Assembly (NCBI GenBank): GCA_030620285.1
Contig: JAUXFA010000066.1
Span: 1 to 6,809 of the forward strand
Source: Piscirickettsiaceae bacterium
Lineage (GTDB): Bacteria; Pseudomonadota; Gammaproteobacteria; Nitrosococcales; Methylophagaceae
Reading direction: 5' to 3'
DNA length: 6,809 nucleotides
In this document: in pieces, positions 1 through 5,524 of the stretch
How the letters are laid out: the number at the start of each line of letters is the position of its first letter
Position numbering within the stretch: the first letter of the stretch is position 1
Translations under genes and position numbers: made by a program
The notes under the pieces: model-generated
Told to the model about the DNA's origin: nothing
Seen by the model: the letters and a program-made list of their open reading frames with translations, nothing else
Databases searched by the model: none

Positions 1-2
1 AC

Positions 3-323
3 TCCTTGGCTCACAGAACGACATGGCTACGATCCGACTTTGCTGAGTCCGAAGTCGAGTCAAAAGAGGTATACCAACAAATCCTTAAGCGCGATCCTAG
101 GGAAGTAATCATTAGCGGCCATACGGATACCTCCGCTTCATACACCTATAATAATGACCTTTCTCAGCGACGTTCAGAAAAAGTAAAACAAGATTTAATT
201 AACTTAGGTGTCTCCACACACATAATCAATGTTTCATCTGAGGGTGAATATAGGTTACTTGTCGCAACGCCAGATGACACGAGAGAAGTAAGAAATCGTC
301 GTGTTGAAATTAACCTACGCTGA
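3..323 (+). CDS. OmpA-family C-terminal domain protein (3' fragment)
   Basis: The 5' end lies outside the window. The open frame continues to the left edge, so the TTG at 6 is probably not the true start. The visible 106 codons cover most of an OmpA-C domain, which binds peptidoglycan non-covalently in the periplasm. Hallmarks are GHTDT (codons about 38-42), the YNNDLSQRRSEKV segment matching the family pattern YNxxLSxxRAxxV, and the terminal RNRRVEI motif. The Asp in GHTD and the Arg in the RRSEKV segment are the residues that contact diaminopimelate in this family, and both are present. The gene ends 16 nt before a TolC-family gene on the same strand. OmpA/TolC pairs of this kind occur in type I secretion loci (inference for this one). 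Any signal peptide or extra N-terminal domain cannot be seen. Confidence 0.85.
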   Translation, partial: SLAHRTTWLRSDFAESEVESKEVYQQILKRDPREVIISGHTDTSASYTYNNDLSQRRSEKVKQDLINLGVSTHIINVSSEGEYRLLVATPDDTREVRNRRVEINLR

Positions 324-339
324 TAGACGGAGTTTTGAG

Positions 340-1683
340 ATGATATATAACAGCAAACTATTAGTTTTATCAGCTTTCATGATAAGCGCCACTCTAATGA
401 TGTCGTCGCTGGTTTTTGCCGAGACCCTCAGCGAGGCAGTTGGTAAAACGATTAAAAGTAACCCGACCATACTAGCTGAATCAAATTTTAGCAGCAGTGT
501 TGATAATACCATCACTCAAGCAAGAGCCGGATATTATCCCAAAGTGGATTTAACGCTGGGCGCTGGCTATGAAAGAACAGATAACCCCACAACCAGACCG
601 GATCATAATAAATCACTCCATCGCTCTGAAGCAGAACTCACCGCGACTCAAATGCTCTATGATGGTTTTGCCACCAAAAACTCAGTTGATCAAGCTCAGT
701 CTTTAGCAGAGTCTTCAGGCTATAGTGTGGCAGACACATCCGAAACAACCAGCCTTCGTGCTGTTCAGGTCTATCTAGATGTATTACGCCGGCAAGACTT
801 ACTTGCTTTAACACAAGATAATTTAACCAGCCATGAACGAATTAACTCACAAATTGAACTACGTGCAGAAAGTGGCGTAGGTACCAAGGTAGACGTCGAT
901 CAATCAACAGGTCGAGTTGCACTTTCAAACGCAAATCTAGCGGCCAACAAAGGTAACCTTGAGGATGCACAAATCAACTACCTACGGGTAGTGGGGAATT
1001 TACCCGACTCGCCTGCCGATCCAAGTGATGAATGCTGTAACAATGTGCCGGCCACAGTAGATAATGCTATTAGTGTTGCCTATCATCACCATCCTGCTTT
1101 ACGGGCATCTATTGCTCAACATGAAGCGGCCTTGGCACAACAACAAGGTGCTGAAGCACCGATGCAACCTCGGGTCGACTTAGAACTCAGCATGAGTGCA
1201 GATAACAATCTAGATGGTGTGTCAGGACATAATAATGATGCCCTTGCCATGGTTCGCATGCGTTACAACCTACTCAATGGTGGCGCCGATAAAGCACGCA
1301 TTGAAGAAACGGGGTTTCTTAGTGAGCAGGCAAAAGCAAATGCCAAGCTTGCCAAACGTGAAATAGAACAGGATGTACGTTTAGCTTGGAATGCACTTGA
1401 TTCAGTGACAAGCCGCCTGCACTATTTAGAGTCACGCGTTCAATCTACAGAAAAAACACGTGAAGCTTATCAACAACAGTTTAGCCTTGGCCAAAGAACA
1501 TTATTAGATTTACTTGATACCGAAAATGAAGTTTTGACCGCTAATATTGAATACACCAATGCTTATTACGATCGGATTTACGCTTGTTACTGGCTAACAG
1601 AAACAATGGGCAAACTACTGGAATCACTCAAGCTTGAGGCTCCAGAACAGGCTATTACCGTGTCGAACAACCAACAGCCTTAA
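340..1683 (+). CDS. TolC-family outer-membrane channel protein (type I secretion/efflux)
   Basis: This 447-aa protein belongs to the outer membrane efflux protein family (TolC, LapE, AggA), whose trimers form a beta-barrel continued by a periplasmic alpha-barrel. The ATG at 340 is preferred over upstream GTG/TTG codons because GGAG at 329-332 sits 7 nt before it and because a clean signal peptide follows: a hydrophobic core at residues 7-25 and cleavage after VFA27. Two OEP repeats are visible. The first runs over about residues 29-215 and contains ARAGYYPKVDL and QMLYDGFAT. The second runs over about 240-435 and contains MRYNLLNGG and FSLGQRTLLDLLDTENEV. The signature GxxTxxDVxxA-like segment appears as GVGTKVDVDQSTGRV. 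Length is normal for the family. It probably shares a transcript with the preceding OmpA gene. No ABC transporter or membrane-fusion protein lies in the window, so the transported substrate is unknown; an RTX adhesin would be typical for LapE-like members. Vicinal cysteines 232-233 between the repeats are unusual. Confidence 0.92.
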   Translation: MIYNSKLLVLSAFMISATLMMSSLVFAETLSEAVGKTIKSNPTILAESNFSSSVDNTITQARAGYYPKVDLTLGAGYERTDNPTTRPDHNKSLHRSEAELTATQMLYDGFATKNSVDQAQSLAESSGYSVADTSETTSLRAVQVYLDVLRRQDLLALTQDNLTSHERINSQIELRAESGVGTKVDVDQSTGRVALSNANLAANKGNLEDAQINYLRVVGNLPDSPADPSDECCNNVPATVDNAISVAYHHHPALRASIAQHEAALAQQQGAEAPMQPRVDLELSMSADNNLDGVSGHNNDALAMVRMRYNLLNGGADKARIEETGFLSEQAKANAKLAKREIEQDVRLAWNALDSVTSRLHYLESRVQSTEKTREAYQQQFSLGQRTLLDLLDTENEVLTANIEYTNAYYDRIYACYWLTETMGKLLESLKLEAPEQAITVSNNQQP

Positions 1684-1712
1684 ACTTATAGTCCAGTTTC
1701 ACTTGCTAGAAT

Positions 1713-1746
1713 AAGGCTCCATAAATAGTTAATCAGAGCCTTTTTT
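1713..1746 (+). terminator. Probable Rho-independent terminator of the OmpA-tolC unit
   Basis: Stem AAGGCTC (1713-1719) pairs with GAGCCTT (1736-1742) across a 16-nt loop and runs into a T6 tract at 1741-1746. It begins 30 nt past the tolC-family stop codon. The loop is long for an efficient terminator, so strength is uncertain. Confidence 0.6.
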
Positions 1747-1990
1747 ATTTCATAAAATGCACATTTTAACCACAAGTAACAATAGTCCAACACCATATAA
1801 AAGGCTTATAAAATCAGCATAAAGCCTCCTTTTGTGGTAAAAAAAACACAAAACTTAAAGTAATTTCTAATTTTGTTGCAAAAGTGTTGCAAATCCCTCT
1901 CAAATATGGAGAATACATTGTCACCCGAGTTTATCTCTGGTTACGAAAAGAAAATTTAGTAATCTGTTAACAACATAAAGGTATACAGAA
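1747..1990 (+). promoter_or_regulatory. AT-rich porin leader with inverted repeats
   Basis: This gene-free stretch between the tolC terminator and the porin holds several short symmetric elements. AGGCTT (1802-1807) is inverted as AAGCCT (1822-1827), with flanking AAA/TTT that could extend the stem past a CC bulge. TTTTGTG (1830-1836) is inverted as CACAAAA (1847-1853) around an A-rich loop. TGTTGCAAA occurs twice at 1874 and 1885. The porin promoter must lie here, but no -35/-10 pair is convincing: TTGCAA at 1887 has only an AGAATA-like -10 seventeen bases on, and TTGTCA at 1918 has none. A ribosome binding site AAAGG at 1977-1981 lies 9 nt before the porin ATG. Which elements are operators and which are RNA hairpins cannot be settled from sequence. 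Confidence 0.45.
1874..1893 (+). repeat. Direct repeat TGTTGCAAA x2, 11-nt period
   Basis: The nonamer TGTTGCAAA occurs at 1874-1882 and again at 1885-1893. The 11-nt start-to-start spacing is about one DNA turn, so both copies would face the same side of the helix, as expected for a tandem activator or repressor site. It lies about 100 nt upstream of the porin start. A chance origin in AT-rich DNA is possible. Confidence 0.5.
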
Positions 1991-3178
1991 ATGACATTTA
2001 ACAAAAAAGTATTAGCTGGTCTAGTTGCATTAGCAGCAGCATCAAGCTCTGCTCAAGCAGCAACAGTAGCTGCTAACGACGGTTGGACAATCGGCGTTGG
2101 TGGTCTTATCAACCAATTTTTAGTATTTACTGATAATGACAATGGCGACGACATCTCTGAAGTTCGTGATGGTCTATTACCAGCATTCTTAAACTTCGAC
2201 ATCACAGCACCAACAATGAATGGTCTTGATATCGCAGCTCACATTTCATACAGCCCTTCTACCAACACACTAGCACAAGGCGGCGGTACATCTGAGCAAC
2301 GTGAAGTTTACGCAACAGTTGCCGGTTCATTCGGTACAGTATTAATGGGTAAAGCATTAGGTCTATACGGCTCAAACGCAATCCTAACCGAGCAAACACT
2401 TTTTGGTGTGGGTTGGGGTACTGGCGGTAACGGTACAACTACTCTAGGTGGTATCGGTATCGGTTATGACTACGCTGATTGGCGTTCACAATTCCGTTGG
2501 ACTTCAAACGACATGAACGGCTTCCAAGTCGCTTTAGCTGTTGTTGATACTCAAGGCACCGGCGCAAACTTAGGTGGCGTAGGTCCTGTAGGTCCGTTGG
2601 CAATTATAACCTCTGGCCACTATGATTCAGACGAGTTACGTTATGAAGCACAATTGACTTATGCTGGCGCATTTGACAATGGTTCATACAAACTGTGGGC
2701 TGAAGCCGCATTTCAAGACGCTGATGACGATGCTTTAACAGCCGCAGGCTTAATTGCTGATGATGGTAGCTTCGAAGATGCTACTTACTGGGCAGTGGGT
2801 GGTAAAGCAGCTTTCGGCAATATCGAAGTTGCTGGTCAATACTCAGCAGCTGAAGATACAAATATTTCAACTGGTAATGCTTATGACGGTGAATGGAGCA
2901 ACTGGTTTGTTCAAGCTGGTTACCGTTTCGCTGGTACAACTTTAGTTTCTGTATCTTACTCAGAACTTGAAGATGACAGCGTTGATGAACTTATTGCTGC
3001 TGGTGGTACCCATGTAGGTTCTGCTAGTGATGATACGACTGAACGTTTAACCGTTGGTATCTATCATGACGTTAATGCTAACCTTAAATTGGTTGCAGAG
3101 TACACTAACGTTGAATACGATGATGATGCTGGTATCGACCAAGATATCTACTCTATCGGTGGTTTCGTATTCTTCTAA
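1991..3178 (+). CDS. Outer-membrane porin (Gram-negative general porin type)
   Basis: The 395-aa product has a classic signal peptide: Lys5-Lys6, a hydrophobic stretch over residues 7-17, and cleavage after AQA23. A mature protein made of alternating amphipathic strands follows. It ends in GGFVFF, and a C-terminal aromatic residue of this kind is the beta-signal read by the BAM assembly machinery. Features such as VGGLINQFLVF near the mature N-terminus, REVYATVAGSFGTVLMGKALGL and a long series of Gly/Tyr/Asp-rich strands and loops match 16-stranded trimeric porins that admit small hydrophilic solutes. The protein is very rich in Asp and Glu, which suits a marine or salt-tolerant host. Its uniform choice of GGT, GCA/GCT and AAC/GAC codons suggests high expression. 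AAAGG at 1977-1981 supports the start. It is monocistronic, with terminators on both sides. Solute specificity cannot be inferred. Confidence 0.9.
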   Translation: MTFNKKVLAGLVALAAASSSAQAATVAANDGWTIGVGGLINQFLVFTDNDNGDDISEVRDGLLPAFLNFDITAPTMNGLDIAAHISYSPSTNTLAQGGGTSEQREVYATVAGSFGTVLMGKALGLYGSNAILTEQTLFGVGWGTGGNGTTTLGGIGIGYDYADWRSQFRWTSNDMNGFQVALAVVDTQGTGANLGGVGPVGPLAIITSGHYDSDELRYEAQLTYAGAFDNGSYKLWAEAAFQDADDDALTAAGLIADDGSFEDATYWAVGGKAAFGNIEVAGQYSAAEDTNISTGNAYDGEWSNWFVQAGYRFAGTTLVSVSYSELEDDSVDELIAAGGTHVGSASDDTTERLTVGIYHDVNANLKLVAEYTNVEYDDDAGIDQDIYSIGGFVFF

Positions 3179-3235
3179 AGTTTACTTAACAACTTAGAGT
3201 TTCAAATCGTTTGATTTGATTCTTGATGTAAAATT

Positions 3236-3268
3236 AAAAAGCCTCAACTTCGGTTGGGGCTTTTTTTT
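3236..3268 (+). terminator. Strong UUCG-tetraloop terminator of the porin gene
   Basis: Stem GCCTCAAC (3241-3248) pairs with GTTGGGGC (3253-3260), with one T-G wobble, across the stable TTCG loop (3249-3252). It is followed by T8 (3261-3268). The A5 run before the stem extends pairing and could give termination on the opposite strand too. It starts 57 nt after the porin stop. Confidence 0.92.
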
Positions 3269-3282
3269 GCCTGTTGTATAAT
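3254..3282 (+). promoter_or_regulatory. Putative sigma70 promoter for dhaL, overlapping the porin terminator
   Basis: A perfect -10 box TATAAT lies at 3277-3282. Seventeen bases upstream is TTGGGG (3254-3259), which keeps the conserved TTG of the -35 element but sits inside the 3' arm of the porin terminator. Transcription would begin near 3289, leaving a leader of about 28 nt before the dhaL ATG. The -10 is strong and the -35 weak, so an activator or other contacts may be needed. Confidence 0.55.
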
Positions 3283-3316
3283 TTAAATTGCTTATTTTCA
3301 CTACTTAGGATTGGCC

Positions 3317-3949
3317 ATGTCTTCTACAGCTAAAGTATTACCTTCATTAATTACAGCAATACAAACAGCTATCGATGCTAATTCTGATGAGGTAACTGAA
3401 TTAGATAAAGCCATTGGCGATGGTGACCATGTGGTGAATTTACAACGAGGACTCACTGCTCTTGCTGCCATTAGCGATCAATTATCTACTATGGATTGGT
3501 CTGCTGCTTTTATGAAAATTGGTATGACTTTAATGTCCACCATGGGCGGCGCCTCTGGTTCTCTATTTGGGTCAATGTTTATCAGTATGGCTAAAGCCGC
3601 TAAAGGCAAAGAGCTTGATTTAGGCTCCTTTGCTGAAATATTTAATCAAGGCGTAGAATCCGTCAAGCAACGAGGTAAAGCCGATATTGGTGAAAAAACG
3701 ATGTTAGATACACTGATCCCCGTTGCTAATAGTCTACAAACTGATGTGACTAATAATACCGATTTTAATCAAGTGCTAGAAAATATTGTTCATGGAGCGA
3801 TTAAAGGCATGGAATCAACAAAAGACTTAATCGCAACCAAGGGTCGAGCATCCTTTCTCGGAGAAAGGGCTATTGGCCATATTGATGCCGGTGCACGCAC
3901 CAGCCAACTTATGATTTGTACAATCGTTGATATTTTAAAACAACGTTAA
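3317..3949 (+). CDS. dhaL: Dihydroxyacetone kinase subunit DhaL
   Basis: DhaL is the all-alpha nucleotide-binding subunit that passes a phosphate to dihydroxyacetone held covalently on DhaK, giving DHAP in the cytoplasm. The 210-aa length is typical. The ATG at 3317 is chosen because AGGA at 3307-3310 lies 6 nt upstream. The Mg-coordinating triad of the LDxxIGDGDH motif is intact at Asp30, Asp35 and Asp37. The nucleotide-clamping GGASGSLFGSMF loop follows at residues 77-88, then GEKTMLDTL and a C-terminal GRASFLGERAIGHIDAGART segment. Two family positions differ: the Gly usually following GDGDH is Val39, and the usual HxDPGA reads HIDAGA. The gene is transcribed alone, converging on its partner dhaK beyond the GIY-YIG cassette. 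Whether it works with ATP directly or as an ADP cofactor recharged by a DhaM protein cannot be decided here, and no dhaM is visible. Confidence 0.9.
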   Translation: MSSTAKVLPSLITAIQTAIDANSDEVTELDKAIGDGDHVVNLQRGLTALAAISDQLSTMDWSAAFMKIGMTLMSTMGGASGSLFGSMFISMAKAAKGKELDLGSFAEIFNQGVESVKQRGKADIGEKTMLDTLIPVANSLQTDVTNNTDFNQVLENIVHGAIKGMESTKDLIATKGRASFLGERAIGHIDAGARTSQLMICTIVDILKQR

Positions 3950-3959
3950 TCACGGTTAC

Positions 3960-3991
3960 TGGATTGTGTCGTCGTTCCACTCCTCGCAATG
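3960..3991 (+). repeat. Degenerate REP-like repeat C
   Basis: It begins TGGATTG (3960-3966) and ends CTCGCAATG (3983-3991). These are the same two ends as repeat B and as the reverse complement of repeat A, but the centre is longer and different. It is followed by a GAT-TATTTAGCT tail (4005-4016) that recurs as GATCTATTTAGCT next to repeat B (4449-4461). Orientation is the same as B and opposite to A. It lies 10 nt after the dhaL stop. Confidence 0.6.
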
Positions 3992-4062
3992 GACAAGGTG
4001 GGTAGATTATTTAGCTCATAATGGCGTATTACATCATTACAAGAGATTCCTTTCTCTTCCCT

Positions 4063-4090
4063 CCGTCATTGCGAGCAGAGCGAAGCAATC
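4063..4090. repeat. Inverted repeat A (left boundary of GIY-YIG gene)
   Basis: This 28-nt element begins CCGTCATTGCGAGC and ends GCGAAGCAATC. It is the inverted copy of repeat B with one mismatch (G at 4078). It contains its own short palindrome ATTGC (4068-4072) / GCAAT (4085-4089). It ends 3 nt from the stop codon of the GIY-YIG gene. From general knowledge, dispersed palindromes of the type GTCATTGCGAG...GAAGCAATC recur in many proteobacterial genomes; copy number here was not measured. Confidence 0.85.
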
Positions 4091-4093
4091 CAC

Positions 4094-4384
4094 TCACGGC
4101 AGAATTTCAGGGTAAAGATCCCGCCAATCTGGATTGGCTTGTTCAATTAAAAGTAGCTTCTTTCTTCTAGAGCCAGCTTTAATCTGTTTTTCACGAGCAA
4201 TTGCAGACAGCATATTTCCACACTGCTCAAAATACACCAGCATTGTAGTGTTGTACTTAGCTGAAAAGCCACTTCCATAACCACGCTTATGTTCCCAAAC
4301 TCTTTTTACTAAATCAGATGTGACACCTGTATAAAGTGTTCCATTTCTCCGATTAGTCATAATATAAATTGCTGGATTTTTCAA
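4094..4384 (-). CDS. Small GIY-YIG nuclease-domain protein
   Basis: The 96-aa product is essentially a single GIY-YIG domain of the short, stand-alone class (YhbQ/UPF0213-like), a fold that cuts DNA through a conserved Tyr, Arg and metal-binding Glu. Visible are AIY at residues 5-7 (variant of GIY), LYTG at 17-20 (variant of YIG), Arg28 and His32 in VKRVWEHK, and Glu65 in IAREKQIK, all in the expected order; a basic GSRRKKLLLI segment and NPDWRDLYPEI end follow. The start is TTG at 4384: the frame is closed by TAA two codons upstream, AAGGA at 4395-4399 lies 10 nt before it, and starting at Met9 would remove the AIY strand. The gene is tightly framed by inverted repeats A and B. The cellular role of this class is not established; it could act on the repeats, but that is conjecture. 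Confidence 0.85.
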   Translation of the reverse strand: MKNPAIYIMTNRRNGTLYTGVTSDLVKRVWEHKRGYGSGFSAKYNTTMLVYFEQCGNMLSAIAREKQIKAGSRRKKLLLIEQANPDWRDLYPEILP

Positions 4385-4394
4385 AACTTATACA

Positions 4395-4399
4395 TCCTT
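4395..4399 (-). promoter_or_regulatory. Ribosome binding site supporting the TTG start
   Basis: On the minus strand AAGGA ends 10 nt before TTG 4384. An out-of-frame ATG overlaps the site (4395-4393) and reads only four codons before TGA. Adding one T to the run that follows would put that ATG in frame with the nuclease domain, so a small start-region frameshift is an alternative reading. Confidence 0.5.
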
Positions 4400-4418
4400 G
4401 TATCAAGCGTAACAGCTA

Positions 4419-4446
4419 GATTGCTTCGCTTTGCTCGCAATGACGG
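4419..4446. repeat. Inverted repeat B (right boundary of GIY-YIG gene)
   Basis: It begins GATTGCTTCGC and ends GCTCGCAATGACGG, and is the reverse complement of repeat A at 27 of 28 positions. It lies 34 nt upstream of the TTG start, so the GIY-YIG promoter would have to lie within or next to it. Beyond it are GATCTATTTAGCT (4449-4461), shared with the repeat C side, and CGGAATGACG (4479-4488). Confidence 0.85.
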
Positions 4447-4518
4447 GCGATCTATTTAGCTAAATACTCTATCTAGCACGGAATGACGAAATATCCCTTG
4501 TGACAATTTTCAATGCAA

Positions 4519-5508
4519 TTAACAACCCCAGCGCAAATTTGCTGTATGCACCGGCACATCCCATAATTCAATCAAATCATCATCTAATAAAGTCAATGTG
4601 ATGGATGCCCCTGCCATATCCAATGATGTGGTGTAATTACCGACTAGTGACCGTACAACTTCAATACCTTTATTTTGCCAATATTGTGCTGCTAAATCGT
4701 ACATTAAATACAATTCCATTAAGGGCGTTCCACCGAAACCATTGATATGTAACAATGCTTTTTGCCCAGCTTGTGGTTGCAAGTCATCATCAATTGCAGT
4801 AACTAAATGCTCTACAATATCGCTCGCATTGGCTAAGTCCATTACTTCACGACCACGCTCACCATGGATCCCAACACCCATTTCAATTTCATTATCTCCA
4901 ATATCAAATGTTGGCGAACCAATGGCTGGAACCGTACAACTCGTTAATGCAACCCCCATCGATGCAGTTGCATTATTAACCCGATCACCCAGCTCTTTGC
5001 ACTCAGCCAAATTTGCTCCAGCTTCTGCTGCTGCACCTACTATTTTTTCAACGATTAATGTTCCAGCAACGCCTCGCCGACCAGTACTATGATCCCTTGG
5101 TAATGAAACATCATCAGAGACCAATACAGTTTCATGCTCACAATCCAACATTTCAGCGGCAATTTCAAAATTCATCACATCGCCAGCGTAGTTTTTGACA
5201 ATAAACAATACCCCCCCACCTGTTTCAACAGCCTCTGCAGCAGCCATCATTTGATCAGGGGTGGGGGATGTAAATACTTGGCCTGGACATGCTGCATCTA
5301 GCATTCCTTTTCCCACCAAACCAGTATGTAAAGGCTCATGACCCGAGCCACCACCAGACACTAACGCCACTTTACCCGCAGCACCGTTTTGCTTTCGATT
5401 GACAAAATGAGGTGTTAAGTTAAATTGAATAATGTCACTATGTGCTTTCGCAAATCCAGTCAGGCTTTCTTCTAGTAAACTCTCGACACCATTTATTATT
5501 TTTTTCAT
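4519..5508 (-). CDS. dhaK: Dihydroxyacetone kinase subunit DhaK
   Basis: DhaK binds dihydroxyacetone as a hemiaminal on a histidine and receives phosphate through DhaL, forming DHAP in the cytoplasm. The 329-aa protein has the family landmarks in order: SGGGSGHEP (residues 51-59, His57), ACPGQVFTSPTPDQ, KNYAGDVMNF (Asp110), GRRGVAGT, the active-site segment MGVGIHGERG with substrate-linking His215, GGTPLMELY, and a C-terminal TSLDMAGASITL and WDVPVHT. These match the separate-subunit DhaK type rather than the fused single-chain ATP kinase. The start is ATG 5508 (MKKIING), because GGGAGG at 5520-5515 is ideally spaced for it but abuts the ATG at 5514; the known E. coli protein also begins MKK. 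The gene follows the HAD phosphatase gene after 16 nt, so the two are probably cotranscribed. Its partner dhaL is on the opposite strand, converging. Confidence 0.94.
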   Translation of the reverse strand: MKKIINGVESLLEESLTGFAKAHSDIIQFNLTPHFVNRKQNGAAGKVALVSGGGSGHEPLHTGLVGKGMLDAACPGQVFTSPTPDQMMAAAEAVETGGGVLFIVKNYAGDVMNFEIAAEMLDCEHETVLVSDDVSLPRDHSTGRRGVAGTLIVEKIVGAAAEAGANLAECKELGDRVNNATASMGVALTSCTVPAIGSPTFDIGDNEIEMGVGIHGERGREVMDLANASDIVEHLVTAIDDDLQPQAGQKALLHINGFGGTPLMELYLMYDLAAQYWQNKGIEVVRSLVGNYTTSLDMAGASITLTLLDDDLIELWDVPVHTANLRWGC

Positions 5509-5514
5509 TGTCAT

Positions 5515-5520
5515 CCTCCC
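5515..5520 (-). promoter_or_regulatory. Shine-Dalgarno GGGAGG that decides the dhaK start
   Basis: Read on the minus strand, GGGAGG directly touches ATG 5514 but lies 6 nt before ATG 5508. Only the second gives normal ribosome geometry, so translation should begin there. The site occupies the 16-nt gap after the HAD gene, consistent with efficient translation of dhaK from a shared message. Confidence 0.8.
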
Positions 5521-5524
5521 AATA

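Larger units (their letters stand above)
3960..4490. mobile_element. Putative GIY-YIG/REP-like repeat cassette between dhaL and dhaK
   Basis: Nearly the whole interval between the convergent dhaL and dhaK genes consists of related palindromic repeats around a minus-strand GIY-YIG gene. Order: repeat C, repeat A inverted, nuclease gene, repeat B, then a short CGGAATGACG relative (4479-4488). The inner pair A/B matches at 27 of 28 positions and encloses 328 nt, of which the gene fills 291. No transposase of a known class, no recognised insertion sequence and no clear target-site duplication are visible. Calling it mobile is an inference from its modular, repeat-bounded structure and its position interrupting two functionally linked genes. 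Confidence 0.4.

Noticed and set aside
315..515. 66-codon minus-strand open frame
   Set aside because: It lies wholly antisense to the start of the TolC-family gene, whose signal peptide and domain content are clear; no ribosome site or recognisable protein.
1081..1098. Histidine cluster HHH in the TolC-family protein as a metal site
   Set aside because: The segment corresponds to the ordinary AxxxxPAL motif at the start of the second OEP repeat, where His and Asn are common.
2754..2945. 63-codon plus-strand open frame inside the porin
   Set aside because: Out-of-frame shadow of a well-supported porin with strong codon bias in the other frame.
4041..4058. Hairpin AAGAGA/TCTCTT as a dhaL terminator
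   Set aside because: Only 6 bp, low GC, and no T tract on either strand.
3960..4490. CRISPR array
   Set aside because: Repeats are inverted and degenerate, with unequal spacing and a gene between them, unlike regular direct repeats with uniform spacers.
4742..5198. Plus-strand open frames antisense to dhaK
   Set aside because: They overlap conserved DhaK active-site motifs on the opposite strand and encode low-complexity, unrecognisable sequences.
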